From Streptomyces sulfonofaciens (GTDB lineage Bacteria; Actinomycetota; Actinomycetes; Streptomycetales; Streptomycetaceae): 64,000 bases of DNA. Within the stretch, counting starts at the first letter, position 1, and every line of letters starts with the position of its first letter. This document shows positions 24,987-33,753 of the stretch, piece after piece. The translations under genes and the position numbers were made by a program. The notes beneath the pieces were generated by a model. The model had not been told where the DNA came from, searched no databases, and was given only the letters and a program-made list of their open reading frames with translations. Location: contig NZ_BNCD01000014.1 of NCBI RefSeq assembly GCF_014656295.1, forward strand, positions 124,001 through 188,000, in the 5' to 3' direction.

Positions 24987-25673
24987 TCAGCGGCCCCGCC
25001 TCCCCTCGGGCCGGGCCCCTGCCGCCGGTTGGCCGCCGGTCGTCGTGCCGCGCAGTGCGGCGTTCTCCTCGCGGAGCCGGTGGATCTCGGCGCGCAGCGG
25101 CGCGAGGGCCGGCTCCAGTTCGGCCCGTGACCAGCGCGGCGTGATGTGCTGGGGGCAGTTCCAGTCGTAGCTGTGCATCTCGACGAGCACCACGCGCTCC
25201 GTCCGCGCGTCGTACCCGCGCGGCGCCAGCCGCTCGGCGAGCTGCGCCCCCTCCCGGCCGGCGCGGGCGTCCAGTACCCGGGCCGTGCCCAGGACCTTCA
25301 TGCGCCGCCGGGTCGCGTAGTCCATCAGGAACAGCGAGACGCGGGGCGAGGCGCCGAGGTGCCCGACGGACACGTACTGCCGGTTGCCCCGGAAGTCCGC
25401 CCAGCCCAGCACGCTGCCCGGCCCCTGGTCGTCGAGCACGTGCAGGAACCCGGGCGGACCGCCGCGGTGCTGGACGTACGGCCAGCCGCTCTCGCCGACC
25501 GTGCCCAGATAGAAGCCGTCGCGTGCGCGGATGAACTCGATCTCCTGCGGGCCGAGCGTGCTCGGTGCCTCGTAGCCGGCGATCAGCCGCTCCATGCCGT
25601 CGCGGCTGCCGTAGTGCTCCTGCGCCGCCCGCACCGACGGGGCCATCAGCTCGGACAGATAGCGGTAGGGCAT
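24987..25673 (-). CDS. Pyridoxamine 5'-phosphate oxidase-like flavin/deazaflavin-binding protein
   Basis: A 228-residue split-barrel protein. PSTLGPQEIEFIRARDGFYLGTVGESGWPYVQHRGGPPGFLHVLD is the typical strand-turn pattern of the PNPOx-like family, followed by LGWADFRGNRQYVSVGHL and LFLMDYATRRRMKVLGTARV. These proteins use FMN or F420 to reduce small molecules. The last 50 residues form a heptad-like helix (ELEPALAPLRAEIHRLREENAALR), a probable coiled coil for dimerisation that is absent in the shortest family members. GGAGG seven bases before the ATG sets the start. A TAACCGT/ACGGTTA inverted repeat lies upstream. Substrate unknown. Confidence 0.85.
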   Translation of the reverse strand: MPYRYLSELMAPSVRAAQEHYGSRDGMERLIAGYEAPSTLGPQEIEFIRARDGFYLGTVGESGWPYVQHRGGPPGFLHVLDDQGPGSVLGWADFRGNRQYVSVGHLGASPRVSLFLMDYATRRRMKVLGTARVLDARAGREGAQLAERLAPRGYDARTERVVLVEMHSYDWNCPQHITPRWSRAELEPALAPLRAEIHRLREENAALRGTTTGGQPAAGARPEGRRGR

Positions 25674-25710
25674 GGCACAACCTCCGGGGGCGTCGGCACC
25701 GGCGATGATT

Positions 25711-25738
25711 TAACCGTCTAGATGCATCTTAACGGTTA
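25711..25738. promoter_or_regulatory. Inverted repeat upstream of the PNPOx-like gene
   Basis: TAACCGT (25711-25717) and ACGGTTA (25732-25738) are perfect complements, with the palindrome AGATGCATCT between them (25720-25729). The site is AT-rich against its surroundings and 38 bp before the ATG, so it is a good operator candidate for an unidentified regulator. Confidence 0.55.
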
Positions 25739-25854
25739 GAAAATAGGGTCCCTCGGCACCGCTCGTCAAACGGCTTCGGTCGCCGCCCGCCCACCGAGCC
25801 CGCGGACCGGTGGCTGCCGGTGCCGACCGAAGCCGACCGGGCCGCGCTCCGGCG

Positions 25855-26877
25855 TCAGGCCGCCGTGTCGAGGACCACGCGGAACCGGGCCTGACCCGAC
25901 ATCATGTGTGCGTATGCCTTCGGGGCCTCGGACAGGGCCATGACCTCCGTCAGGGGGCGGACGCCCCGGGCGGCGGCGAACCGCAGGTTGTCCTCGTTGT
26001 CGATCGAACTGCCGGTCAGGCTGCCGCTGATGGACCGGGTCCCGAAGATGAGGTCGGAGGTCAGCACCGAGAGGGGGTCCGGTGCCGCGCCCACCACCAT
26101 CAGCCTCCCGCGCGGCTTGAGTCCGGGGACGAGCGGTGACATGGAGGCCCCGCTCGCCGCCGTGGCGACGACGCCGACCGCGCCGCCGAGTGCCCGCAGC
26201 GCCTCGCCGGGGTCCTCGGCCGTGCTGTCGATGTAGTGGTCGGCGCCGAGCTTTCCGGCCAGTTCGGCCTTTTCGCCGCCGCGCGCGATCGCCGCGACCC
26301 GGAAGCCGAGCTGTACGGCGTACTGCACGGCCAAGTGGCCCAGGCCGCCGATGCCCTGCACGGCGACCAGGCTGCCCGGCGCACCGTCGATGCCCCGCAG
26401 TGCCGTGAAGGTGGTCAGCCCGGCGCAGAGCAGGGGTGCCGCCTCCGTGGCCGGCAGACCCTCCGGGATCCGCACCAGACCGCTTCCGCGGGCGAGGACG
26501 TACTCGGCGTACCCGCCGTCCAGGCCGCCGCCCATCCAGGGCTGGTCCTCGCAGTTGACGAAGTCGCCGCGGCGGCAGTACTCGCACTCGCCGCAGTGTC
26601 CGCCGAGGAAGCCGACGCCGACCCGGTCGCCCACCCGCCAGGAGCCGACCCCGGGCCCCACGGCGTCGACGACACCCACGATCTCGTGGCCGGGCACGGC
26701 CGGGGTCGAGGGATCCGGGCGCATGCCCTCGACGGCCAGCACGTCGCTGTGGCAGACACCGCACGCCAGCACCTTCAGCCGTACGTGCCCGGGGCCCGGC
26801 TCGCCGAGCTCCCTTTCGACCCAGGAGAAGTTGCGCGTCCCGGTTACTTCGATGGCGCGGTACGTCGGCATGGTCAT
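25855..26877 (-). CDS. Zinc-dependent alcohol dehydrogenase (AdhP-like)
   Basis: A 340-residue medium-chain dehydrogenase that interconverts alcohols and aldehydes or ketones with NAD(P)H. Catalytic zinc ligands are visible in CGVCHSDV and PGHEIVG, and the structural zinc loop is GHCGECEYCRRGDFVNCED with four Cys. The Rossmann motif is VAVQGIGGLGHLAVQYA. The length and layout are full for the family. The operator at 26995-27012, shared with the TetR gene at 24.3 kb, lies 118 bp upstream, so expression is probably TetR-controlled. The substrate is not readable; the ADH1/AdhP branch takes short primary alcohols. Confidence 0.93.
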   Translation of the reverse strand: MTMPTYRAIEVTGTRNFSWVERELGEPGPGHVRLKVLACGVCHSDVLAVEGMRPDPSTPAVPGHEIVGVVDAVGPGVGSWRVGDRVGVGFLGGHCGECEYCRRGDFVNCEDQPWMGGGLDGGYAEYVLARGSGLVRIPEGLPATEAAPLLCAGLTTFTALRGIDGAPGSLVAVQGIGGLGHLAVQYAVQLGFRVAAIARGGEKAELAGKLGADHYIDSTAEDPGEALRALGGAVGVVATAASGASMSPLVPGLKPRGRLMVVGAAPDPLSVLTSDLIFGTRSISGSLTGSSIDNEDNLRFAAARGVRPLTEVMALSEAPKAYAHMMSGQARFRVVLDTAA

Positions 26878-26994
26878 CCTCTGCTTCGTGGTGCGGCTCG
26901 GTCATCGCCGCCGGCTGCCGGTCCACGGCCCGGACCGGCACGGACCGCCCGCGGGACCAGGTCCGATTCCCCCGGGCGGGGAAGTTGCCCCGCA

Positions 26995-27012
26995 AATATG
27001 ACCGGTCGTCTT
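26995..27012 (-). promoter_or_regulatory. Second copy of the TetR operator, in front of the alcohol dehydrogenase
   Basis: On the minus strand this reads AAGACGACCGGTCATATT, with the perfect core GACCGGTC. It agrees with the site at 24290-24307 at 15 of 18 positions. The next minus-strand start is the alcohol dehydrogenase ATG at 26877. Confidence 0.7.
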
Positions 27013-27134
27013 AGATGGTGTCAAGAAAGCGTGGGCCCGCCGCCCCTCGGCGAAGCGGCGAGGGGCGGCGGGCCGGTGGGCGCGCGGGTGGAAGGTGTGC
27101 GGTCGGGCGCGGCCGGTGCCGTGTCGGTCCGGTG

Positions 27135-28103
27135 TCAGTCCGCGAGGAGTTCGGCGAACCGCTGGGCGCTGATGTTGCCGCCGGAGACGATGACCCCGAC
27201 CCGGGGCGGGACCGGGCTGATCCGGCCGGTCACGAGCGCGGCCAGGGCGGCCGCGCCGCTGGGCTCGACGACGATCTTCAACCGCTCGAAGACCAGTCGC
27301 ATCGCCGCACGGATCTCGTCGTCGCCGACCGTCGCGATCTCGTCCACCAGCCGCTGGTTGATCGAGAAGGTGAGCTCGCCGGGGATGTTCGCGGCCAGGC
27401 CGTCCGCGATGGTGCGGGGCACCGGGACCGCGACCCGGCTGCCGGCCGCCAGAGACCGCTGCGTGTCGTTGCCCGCCTCGGGCTCGACCCCGATCAGGCG
27501 CGCCCCGGGCACCAGGCCCTTCACGGCCGTGGCGGAGCCGGCCATCAGTCCACCGCCCCCGACGGGGGCCACGAGCGCGTCGAGGGCGCCGACCTCGTCG
27601 ATCAGTTCGAGGGCCGCGGTGCCCTGACCGGCGATCACGTCGGGATGCTCGTAGGGCGGGATGAGCGCGAGGCCCCGTTCGGCGGCCAGTGCCTCGCCGA
27701 TCGCCACCCGGTCCCCGGTGTAGCGGTCGTACGTGACGATCTCCGCCCCGTACCCCGCGGTGGCGTCCTTCTTGGAGCGCGGGGTGTCCTCCGGCATGAG
27801 GATCACGGCGCTCGTGCCCAGCTCCCGGGCGGCCAGCGCGATCGCCTGGGCGTGGTTGCCCGAGGAGTAGGCGGCGATGCCGGCGGCCCTCGCCTGTGGC
27901 GACAGGCGTGCCGCCGCGTTGTAGGCGCCACGGAACTTGAACGCCCCGATGCGCTGGAAGTTCTCGCACTTGAGGAAGACCTCCGCACCGACCAGTGCGT
28001 CCAGCGTCCGTGAGCGGAGCACGGGGGTGCGGTGCGCCACGCCCTCGATGCGGGCGGCCGCCTCGCGGATGTCTTCCAGGGTGACCTGCGCGGTGTCCGT
28101 CAT
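27135..28103 (-). CDS. PLP-dependent threonine/serine dehydratase family enzyme
   Basis: A 322-residue fold-type II PLP enzyme. Schiff-base Lys56 lies in FKFRGAYN, the phosphate-binding glycine loop is PVGGGGLMAG and the asparagine-type loop is SSGNHAQ. At about 320 residues it lacks the C-terminal ACT domain of biosynthetic IlvA. It therefore belongs with catabolic threonine dehydratase, serine racemase or threo-3-hydroxyaspartate ammonia-lyase, which release ammonia and a keto acid. VGVIVSGGNIS near the C-terminus is the usual end motif. No regulator is clearly linked; the PucR gene is on the same strand 710 bp upstream. Confidence 0.88.
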   Translation of the reverse strand: MTDTAQVTLEDIREAAARIEGVAHRTPVLRSRTLDALVGAEVFLKCENFQRIGAFKFRGAYNAAARLSPQARAAGIAAYSSGNHAQAIALAARELGTSAVILMPEDTPRSKKDATAGYGAEIVTYDRYTGDRVAIGEALAAERGLALIPPYEHPDVIAGQGTAALELIDEVGALDALVAPVGGGGLMAGSATAVKGLVPGARLIGVEPEAGNDTQRSLAAGSRVAVPVPRTIADGLAANIPGELTFSINQRLVDEIATVGDDEIRAAMRLVFERLKIVVEPSGAAALAALVTGRISPVPPRVGVIVSGGNISAQRFAELLAD

Positions 28104-28814
28104 GACTCCGGTTCCGATGTCGGGCTGCGGGATCGAAAATCTAGCACCCGGCACCCGGCGGCCCCTTCTGCGCCCCCGCGGTTCCGCGCCCGCCCGCGCG
28201 TCCGGCCCGGATGCTGCGGCTTCTCCACCGCCACGCCCCAGCAGCACCGCCGGGTGCACCTTGACCCGAGGGACGGCCACCTCGCCGCCGAACAGCTCCG
28301 GGTCGTACGGGCCACCCGCCGACCCGCGGCCGGGACGTCGGCCGGCCGCCTGCTCCCGTACCGCTCCCGTCAGGTGGCGCCTGGCCCTGCGGCGGCTCTC
28401 ACGGCTCCCGGCGACCACCGCCGACGGCGGGTCGTCGAAGGACCTCGTGCCTCAGCTCCTACAGCTCCCGCCGTCACCCCGGCCGACGAGGGCCTCGTCC
28501 GCGCCATCCGGGTCCTGCAACCTTTCGCCCCCAGCCGCAAGCGCTGGGCGAAAGCCGCATCCGCCGCGTCGATCCTCCCGCGCCCGCGCGGCGTACGGCG
28601 TACGGCGTACGCCGTACGGCCAGGGTCATACCACTCGTAACCAGGCGGTCCATGCCATGGGACCCCGCCGTGTGGGAGCGGCCGACCAACTGGTCGGGGC
28701 GGGCTGACGTGGTTCCGGGTCCACCGGTCGGGCTGTTGCCTGGTCGGCGCTCGGCGCCGCCGACCTCATGTCCGCGCTCCCCGCCTGGCCGAAGCCGTGC
28801 GAGAGCAGGGCCGT
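28104..28814. other. Gene-free stretch with palindromes and a short tandem repeat
   Basis: I see no supported gene in these 711 bp; open frames on both strands are Arg/Pro/Ala-rich with no family resemblance. The region has a GTACGGC-type tandem run at about 28598-28624, and CCGACCA/TGGTCGG around 28682-28697. A decayed gene is possible but I cannot name it. Confidence 0.45.
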
Positions 28815-30521
28815 TCATGCCGGACCGTCCAGGACCTTCCACACCCGGGTGGCGACGTGCAGGTTCAGCCTGCTGTCGACGTCGCCGAGGTCGCTGCCGC
28901 TGATCTCGCGGATGCGCTGGAGCCGGTACCGCAGTGTGCTGCGGTGGATGGCGAGGGCGGCCGCCGTGGCGTCGTAGCCGCCCCCGCACTCGAAGTACTG
29001 GAAGAGGGTCTGCACCAGCTCCGAGTGGTGCGCCCCGTCGTAGTCCAGCAGCGGGCCCAGCCACTCCCTGACGAACCGGTCGACCTCGTGGTCGCCGGCG
29101 CCCGGTCCGAGGATGCGGTAGAGGCCCAGCTCGTCGAAGGCCGTCGTCCCGTCGGGCGACCGGGAGGACCGCCGGACCTCCAGGGCCCGCAGTGCCTCCT
29201 GGAAGGACCGCGGGATCTCGGCAGGCGTGTCGCAGCGGCCGCCCACGCCGACGGCCCCGGCCGTCGAGCCCAGCTCGCGGGCCACCGCCTCGTGGAGGGC
29301 CCGCCCGGGCGGGCCACCGCGCAGCACCAGGACGGCCGTGTCCGCCCGCCCGGCCAGCAGTGGCCGCATCCGCAGGCCCGCCGCGGCCCTGCCGACCGCC
29401 TGGAGGAACCCCTCGTCCGCGCCCCGGCCCGACCATCGCACGGCCGCCAGGTGGTGCGGGCCGTGCAGGTCGTGGCCGATCGCCGCGGCGCGGGCGTAGG
29501 CACTGTCGGCGTCGGTGCCGTCGATCAGGTCGTCCACCAGGTTCCGGCGCAGGCGCAGCTCCACCTCGGCCAGGTCGCGCTGGTGCGCCAGCTCCAGGGC
29601 GAGGGCCGCGCACGCCCGGTCGAGCGTGAACTCCTCGCGGGCCCCGGCCCGCGCCCCTGCGTCCGTCAGCGCCACCGCACCGAGCACCTCACCCCGGTGC
29701 CTGGCCAGCGCGACGAGCCGCCCACCGTCCCGCACCGGCCGCAGCTCGCGCGCCACCGCCTGAAGGAACTCCTCGTGCTGCGCGGGCTCGGGCTTGGGGT
29801 ACGGCTCGGGCCGGCCGGGGCCCGCCCAGGCCCGCAGATTGCCGAACCGGTCCTCGACGGCGACGGCGCGGCCGGTGAGCCGGTGCACGGCCTCGGCGAT
29901 GCCCGCGACCGCCGCACCGTTCGCGGTGGCCGCGCCCAGCGCCTCGTGGACTGCGCGCTCGTGCTCCAGGTCCGCGACCGACGCGGCCAGCCGGGCGTTG
30001 GCCGCCGCACGGCGCTCGCCGAGACGGGCCAGCTCCACGGCGTGACCGTGTGCCCGGCGCCTGGCGGCCACGTTCGCCAGGGCCGCGGCGGTCTGCTGCG
30101 CGAGGATGCGCAGGACGTAGCGGTCGTCGTCGCCCGGCGGCACCGGCGCGCTGCACACCAGGTAGCCGACCGTGCCGTCGCCGGTGCCCAGTACGAAGGC
30201 CCAGCCCCAGTCGCTGCCCGGCACCGAGATCGGCCCCTCCCGGCCGCGCAGCCGCCTGACCTGCCCGTCGAGGCCGGGAGCGGTAGGCCGCGGGGTCCCT
30301 GGCGTGCGGACCGGGAGCCGGCCGTCCATCAGGAAAGCGGCCTCCGCCCTGCACGGGCCGAGGGCGGCCACCGAGGCCAGGGCGCGCTCCAGAACAGCGT
30401 TCTCGTCCGGCTCGTCGTTCATGATCGTCGAGAGCACGAACAGGCTGTGGAGGTTGGCGAGGTGTCCGCGGTCCCCGGCGTGCGCCTGGGGCCCGCCGGC
30501 CGTGCCCGAGGTCGCGGTCAT
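28815..30521 (-). CDS. PucR family transcriptional regulator with GAF-type sensor
   Basis: A 568-residue regulator. Residues about 20-170 form a GAF-like sensor (LHSLFVLSTIMNDEPDENAVLERALASVAAL; DDDRYVLRILAQQTAAALANVAARR), followed by a helical linker (about 165-205). A second sensor region with AVAVEDRFGNLRAWAG lies in the middle, and a GGDEF-like CdaR segment precedes the C-terminal PucR helix-turn-helix: ELVQTLFQYFECGGGYDATAAALAIHRSTLRYRLQRIREISG. Purine-catabolism and aromatic-aldehyde regulators of this family act as activators or repressors. The divergent UBP/fusion operon is the nearest target candidate, inferred from position only. Confidence 0.9.
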   Translation of the reverse strand: MTATSGTAGGPQAHAGDRGHLANLHSLFVLSTIMNDEPDENAVLERALASVAALGPCRAEAAFLMDGRLPVRTPGTPRPTAPGLDGQVRRLRGREGPISVPGSDWGWAFVLGTGDGTVGYLVCSAPVPPGDDDRYVLRILAQQTAAALANVAARRRAHGHAVELARLGERRAAANARLAASVADLEHERAVHEALGAATANGAAVAGIAEAVHRLTGRAVAVEDRFGNLRAWAGPGRPEPYPKPEPAQHEEFLQAVARELRPVRDGGRLVALARHRGEVLGAVALTDAGARAGAREEFTLDRACAALALELAHQRDLAEVELRLRRNLVDDLIDGTDADSAYARAAAIGHDLHGPHHLAAVRWSGRGADEGFLQAVGRAAAGLRMRPLLAGRADTAVLVLRGGPPGRALHEAVARELGSTAGAVGVGGRCDTPAEIPRSFQEALRALEVRRSSRSPDGTTAFDELGLYRILGPGAGDHEVDRFVREWLGPLLDYDGAHHSELVQTLFQYFECGGGYDATAAALAIHRSTLRYRLQRIREISGSDLGDVDSRLNLHVATRVWKVLDGPA

Positions 30522-30902
30522 GGTGCGCTCCGTGCCGTCGTCGCTCTTCGCGGCCCTCGCGGGGCAGTCCCCCTGGGGCCATCATCCACACTAGCCCTGT
30601 GTATGGGTATAGCACCGTTCTCCTGTTTTCTTCCCTGGTGCCGGCAGGTCGAGAACGCGCCTGGATTTGGTCCCCGCAGGCGCAGGATGGGCGGCGCCCC
30701 CCGTCGCGATGCTGAACCTGTCCCTGCGTCCGGCGGGCGGGCGCCGGTGCCGGTGCGGCCGTGTTCGGTGCCGGCCGGTCCTGGCCGGTTCCGTCCGGCC
30801 CTGGCCGGTCCGTCCGGTCCTGCCGGGGCCCCGCGGCCGTGGGTCCGGGGAGGCGGGGCGAGTCGTCGCGGAATGCGGTGCGGCAGACGGAGGAGGACAC
30901 CG
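30522..30902. promoter_or_regulatory. Divergent region between PucR and the UBP zinc-finger gene
   Basis: These 381 bp hold no gene. CACA...TGTG around 30588-30602 (CACACTAGCCCTGTG) forms a short inverted repeat beside an AT-rich patch with GTATAGCACC. That patch is the likely promoter and regulator site for one or both divergent genes. Confidence 0.4.
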
Positions 30903-31166
30903 ATGACCATGCAGGACGACCCGCACCTCTCGATGGTGCGCCCCGTGACCCCAGGCACCCCGCAGGGCTGCGAGGAGTGCCTGGCCGAGGGCTCGGGGTG
31001 GGTGCATCTGAGGATGTGCCTCACCTGCGGACACGTGGGATGCTGCGACTCCTCGGTGGGCAGGCACGCCCGGGTGCACGCCGCACGGACCGACCACCCC
31101 ATCGTCCGGTCCTACGAACCCGGTGAGGACTGGCGGTGGTGCTTCGTCGACGAGGCCATGGTGTGA
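30903..31166 (+). CDS. UBP-type zinc finger protein
   Basis: An 87-residue protein that is almost entirely a ubiquitin-hydrolase-type zinc finger: GCEECLAEGSGWVHLRMC, then LTCGHVGCCDSSVGRHARVHAARTDHPIVRSYEPGEDWRWC. The Cys/His spacing fits three zinc sites of the eukaryotic UBP finger, which binds C-terminal glycines; bacteria lack ubiquitin and the partner is unknown. GGAGGAGG precedes the ATG. It overlaps the next gene by GTGA, so it is translated with the cNMP/reductase-like fusion. This pairing probably marks a functional unit, with the finger binding the fusion or its peptide ligand. Confidence 0.92.
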   Translation: MTMQDDPHLSMVRPVTPGTPQGCEECLAEGSGWVHLRMCLTCGHVGCCDSSVGRHARVHAARTDHPIVRSYEPGEDWRWCFVDEAMV

Positions 31167-32971
31167 CGGGCGCCGGTGGCGGCACCCGGCCCGTCGGGGG
31201 CCCCCTCGCGGAGACGCCCGACCGGCGCGGTGCCTACCCGCGACTGACCCCCGAACAACTCGACGTCCTGGCCGGGTACGGCGAGCGCAGGCAGGTGGGG
31301 CAGGGCGCGGTGCTGTTCCGCGAGGGAGCGCCCTGCGAGGAGCTCTACGCCGTCCTCGGCGGGCTCGTCGAGGTGGTGCACGACTTCGACGGCCCGCAGG
31401 AGCGCACCGTGGCGGTGCACGGGCCGGGCCGGTTCCTCGGCGAGCTGGGCCTGCTCGAAGGCCGGGCGGCGTTCGACACCGCGGTCGTGCGCGAGCCCGG
31501 CGAGGTCCTCGCCGTCCCGGTCGCGCGCCAGCGGTCCCTGGTCGCCCGGGACCCGGTCATCGGCGATCTGGTGCTCCGCGCCCATCTGGCCCGGCGGTCG
31601 CTGCTCATCGGACTCGGCGCGGGCTTCAGGATCTTCGGATCGAGCTACTCGCCCGAAACCGGGCGGCTGCGCGAGTTCGCCGTGCGCAACCGGCTGCCGC
31701 ACCGGTGGATCGACCTGGAGGAGGACCAGGAGTTCGAGGCGCTGCTGCGCAGGTTCTCCATCGGGCCGGACGAGACCCCCCTCGTCATCTGGAAGGGCCG
31801 TGACGTGCTGCGCAACCCCAGCCCCGCGGACCTCGCCCGACTCATCGGCCTGCCCGCGCCCGCACCCGGCGCCGCCCGCCGCGACCTGCTGGTGGTCGGC
31901 GCGGGGCCGGCCGGCCTCGCGAGCGCCGTGTACGGCGCCTCCGACGGCCTCGACACGCTGATCGTGGACGCCGTCTCCACCGGGGGCCAGGCCGCCGCCT
32001 CCTCGCGCATCGAGGACTACCTGGGCTTCCCCTCCGGGATCCCCGGCGGCGAACTCGTGGAGCGGGCCGCGAGCCAGGCCCGCGTGTCGGGTGCACGGAT
32101 CACCGTGCCGCTGGAGGCCGAGGCCCTCGAACGCCGCGAGCAGCACTACGCCGTCCGCTTCACCGACGGCAGCACGATCGAGGCGCTAAGCGTCGTCCTG
32201 GCCCCGGGGGTGCGCTACCGCAGGCTCGACGCACCCGGTATCGAACACTTCGAGGGCAGCAGTGTGTTCTACACCGCCACACTGCACGAGGCGCGCCGCT
32301 GCCATCTGGACCCGGTGGCCGTGGTCGGCGGCGGGGACGCGGCCGGGCAGGCCGCGCTGCTGCTCGCCGAGTACGCGCCCGAGGTGTGCCTGATCGTGCG
32401 CGGTGGCAGCCTGGGCAAGGGCATGTCGCGGTACCTGGTGGACCGGGTCGAGCGCCATCCGAAGATCCTGGTGCTGCTCCACCACGAGGTGCACGAGGCC
32501 CTCGGCGACGACGTCCTGCGGTCGGTGGCCGTCAGGGACGGCACCGCCGACCGGGTCCGCGAGGTGCCGGCCGGGGCGCTGTTCGTCCTCGTCGGGTCCC
32601 ACCCGCACACCGACTGGCTCGCGGGTGCGCTCCCGCTGGACCAGCGGGGCTTCGTGCTCACGGGCACCGACGCGCAGGCCGGGGCCGACCCGGACACCTG
32701 GGCGGCGCTGGGACGCGCGCCGATGCTGCTGGAGACCGCGCTGCCGGGCGTCTTCGCCGCGGGCGACGCCAGGAGCGGATCGGTCAAACGGGTGGCCTCG
32801 GCCGCCGGCGAGGGAGCCATGGCCGTCCGGCTCCTGCACGAGCACCGGGCGCGGCTGGGCACCCTCGTCAGCTCTCCCGGCGCGGGCGGGGGCGCGGACC
32901 CCGGCTACGGCGACCCGCCGCGGGGCACCGGCCCACGGGAGGCGGCCGTGCGCGGCGCGGGCGCGGGGTGA
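31163..32971 (+). CDS. cNMP-binding / thioredoxin-like / thioredoxin-reductase-like fusion without redox cysteines
   Basis: A 602-residue fusion. Residues about 25-140 are a cyclic-nucleotide-binding beta-barrel (GAVLFREGAPCEELYAVLGGLVEVV; FLGELGLLEGRAA). Residues about 155-230 are a glutaredoxin/thioredoxin-like domain whose active site reads GSSYSPET instead of CxxC. Residues 240-580 are an FAD/NAD(P) thioredoxin-reductase fold (LLVVGAGPAGLASAVYG; TGGQAAASSRIEDYLGFP; AVVGGGDAAGQAAL; VFAAGDARSGSVKRVASAAGEGA). The reductase CATC position is YTATLHE (370-376). Only three Cys exist, none paired. It should bind FAD and perhaps NADPH but cannot do dithiol chemistry. A GTG start overlaps the zinc-finger stop. 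Confidence 0.87.
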   Translation: MTGAGGGTRPVGGPLAETPDRRGAYPRLTPEQLDVLAGYGERRQVGQGAVLFREGAPCEELYAVLGGLVEVVHDFDGPQERTVAVHGPGRFLGELGLLEGRAAFDTAVVREPGEVLAVPVARQRSLVARDPVIGDLVLRAHLARRSLLIGLGAGFRIFGSSYSPETGRLREFAVRNRLPHRWIDLEEDQEFEALLRRFSIGPDETPLVIWKGRDVLRNPSPADLARLIGLPAPAPGAARRDLLVVGAGPAGLASAVYGASDGLDTLIVDAVSTGGQAAASSRIEDYLGFPSGIPGGELVERAASQARVSGARITVPLEAEALERREQHYAVRFTDGSTIEALSVVLAPGVRYRRLDAPGIEHFEGSSVFYTATLHEARRCHLDPVAVVGGGDAAGQAALLLAEYAPEVCLIVRGGSLGKGMSRYLVDRVERHPKILVLLHHEVHEALGDDVLRSVAVRDGTADRVREVPAGALFVLVGSHPHTDWLAGALPLDQRGFVLTGTDAQAGADPDTWAALGRAPMLLETALPGVFAAGDARSGSVKRVASAAGEGAMAVRLLHEHRARLGTLVSSPGAGGGADPGYGDPPRGTGPREAAVRGAGAG

Positions 32972-33000
32972 GGGCGGGCAAACGCGGCACCGTGTCACCG

Positions 33001-33030
33001 TGCGGCCGGTGGCCCTGCGGCCGGTGGCCC
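33001..33030. repeat. 15-bp direct tandem duplication
   Basis: TGCGGCCGGTGGCCC occurs twice without a gap (33001-33015, 33016-33030), with a third partial copy starting at 33031. It lies just downstream of the fusion gene in non-coding sequence. Confidence 0.75.
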
Positions 33031-33365
33031 TGCGGGATGGGGGCTTCCGTGCGGTCAGTGCCTCGGTGCGGCCGGTGAAGCAGGGCGCCGAGTGACCGCG
33101 TGCGTCCAGTGGCCCTGTCCGGGACCGCCCGTCTCCCCGGGGGCGGGCGTGCCGGACGTGCACGCAGCCCGCGCCGTCGCACCCGCGGCCCGGGCATGCC
33201 GAAGGTGACAGCGGCCCGCGCGAGGACAGGGCAAGCTGCCGCTTTTGCTCCCGCCCGGCCGCCGGCATCTGCCACCACCGCGGTGCCGAGGGTGACGAAC
33301 AGCGCCCTTGCGCGGGTTCCCGGCTCCCCCGGAGGGCGCCGCGGTCGATGAGGCACGCCGGACCG

Positions 33366-33437
33366 GGCGACACGCCGGACCCGGGCGGTATGCCGGAACC
33401 CGGCGGTATGCCGGAACCCGGCAGGAGGCCGGAACCG
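33366..33437. repeat. 18-bp minisatellite
   Basis: GGCGGTATGCCGGAACCC is present in two perfect copies (33384-33401, 33402-33419) flanked by one degenerate copy on each side, and the Gly/Pro-rich drift continues to about 33480. Forward it could encode a Met-Pro-Glu-Pro-Gly-Gly repeat, but no ribosome site or family support makes that a gene. The surrounding 32972-33620 region holds nothing else I can support. Confidence 0.6.
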
Positions 33438-33620
33438 GCTGGGGCGCCGGGACCGGGCGGGGCCGCCGGAACCGGGAGGCACGCAGGAGCCCGCCGCCGC
33501 GGAGGCGAGGCAGCAGGCGTGGCCCACCCGCGCCAAGGGCCGCCGCCCGGGGTGACGTCCCCCTCGGCACCGCCGTGCTGACGGACTGACGTACCGGGCG
33601 CTTCCCGCACCGCGCCCGCA

Positions 33621-33644
33621 TTCGTCTACAGTGCTGTAGACGAA
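33621..33644. promoter_or_regulatory. BlaI/MecI-type operator in front of uppP
   Basis: The perfect arms TTCGTCTACAG and CTGTAGACGAA are separated by TG. The inner TACA-N4-TGTA is the classic BlaI/MecI/CopY-family box. It shares GTCTACA-nTGn-TGTAGAC with the site at 36328-36349 beside the blaI-like gene. It ends 109 bp before the uppP ATG. Confidence 0.88.
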
Positions 33645-33753
33645 AGCGGGTGTCCCCCGATCGGCCCCGGGGCGCGGGGGAGAGGGCTCCCGCCCGCGAG
33701 CTGCGTCCCCCGTGCCTCGTCTCCCTGTTCGCAACCGTACGAGAAGAGAACCG

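Noticed and set aside
33348..33581. A 77-codon frame over the minisatellite
   Set aside because: It encodes only Gly/Pro/Glu repeats from the 18-bp unit, the ribosome site is poorly spaced, and the C-terminal half looks random.
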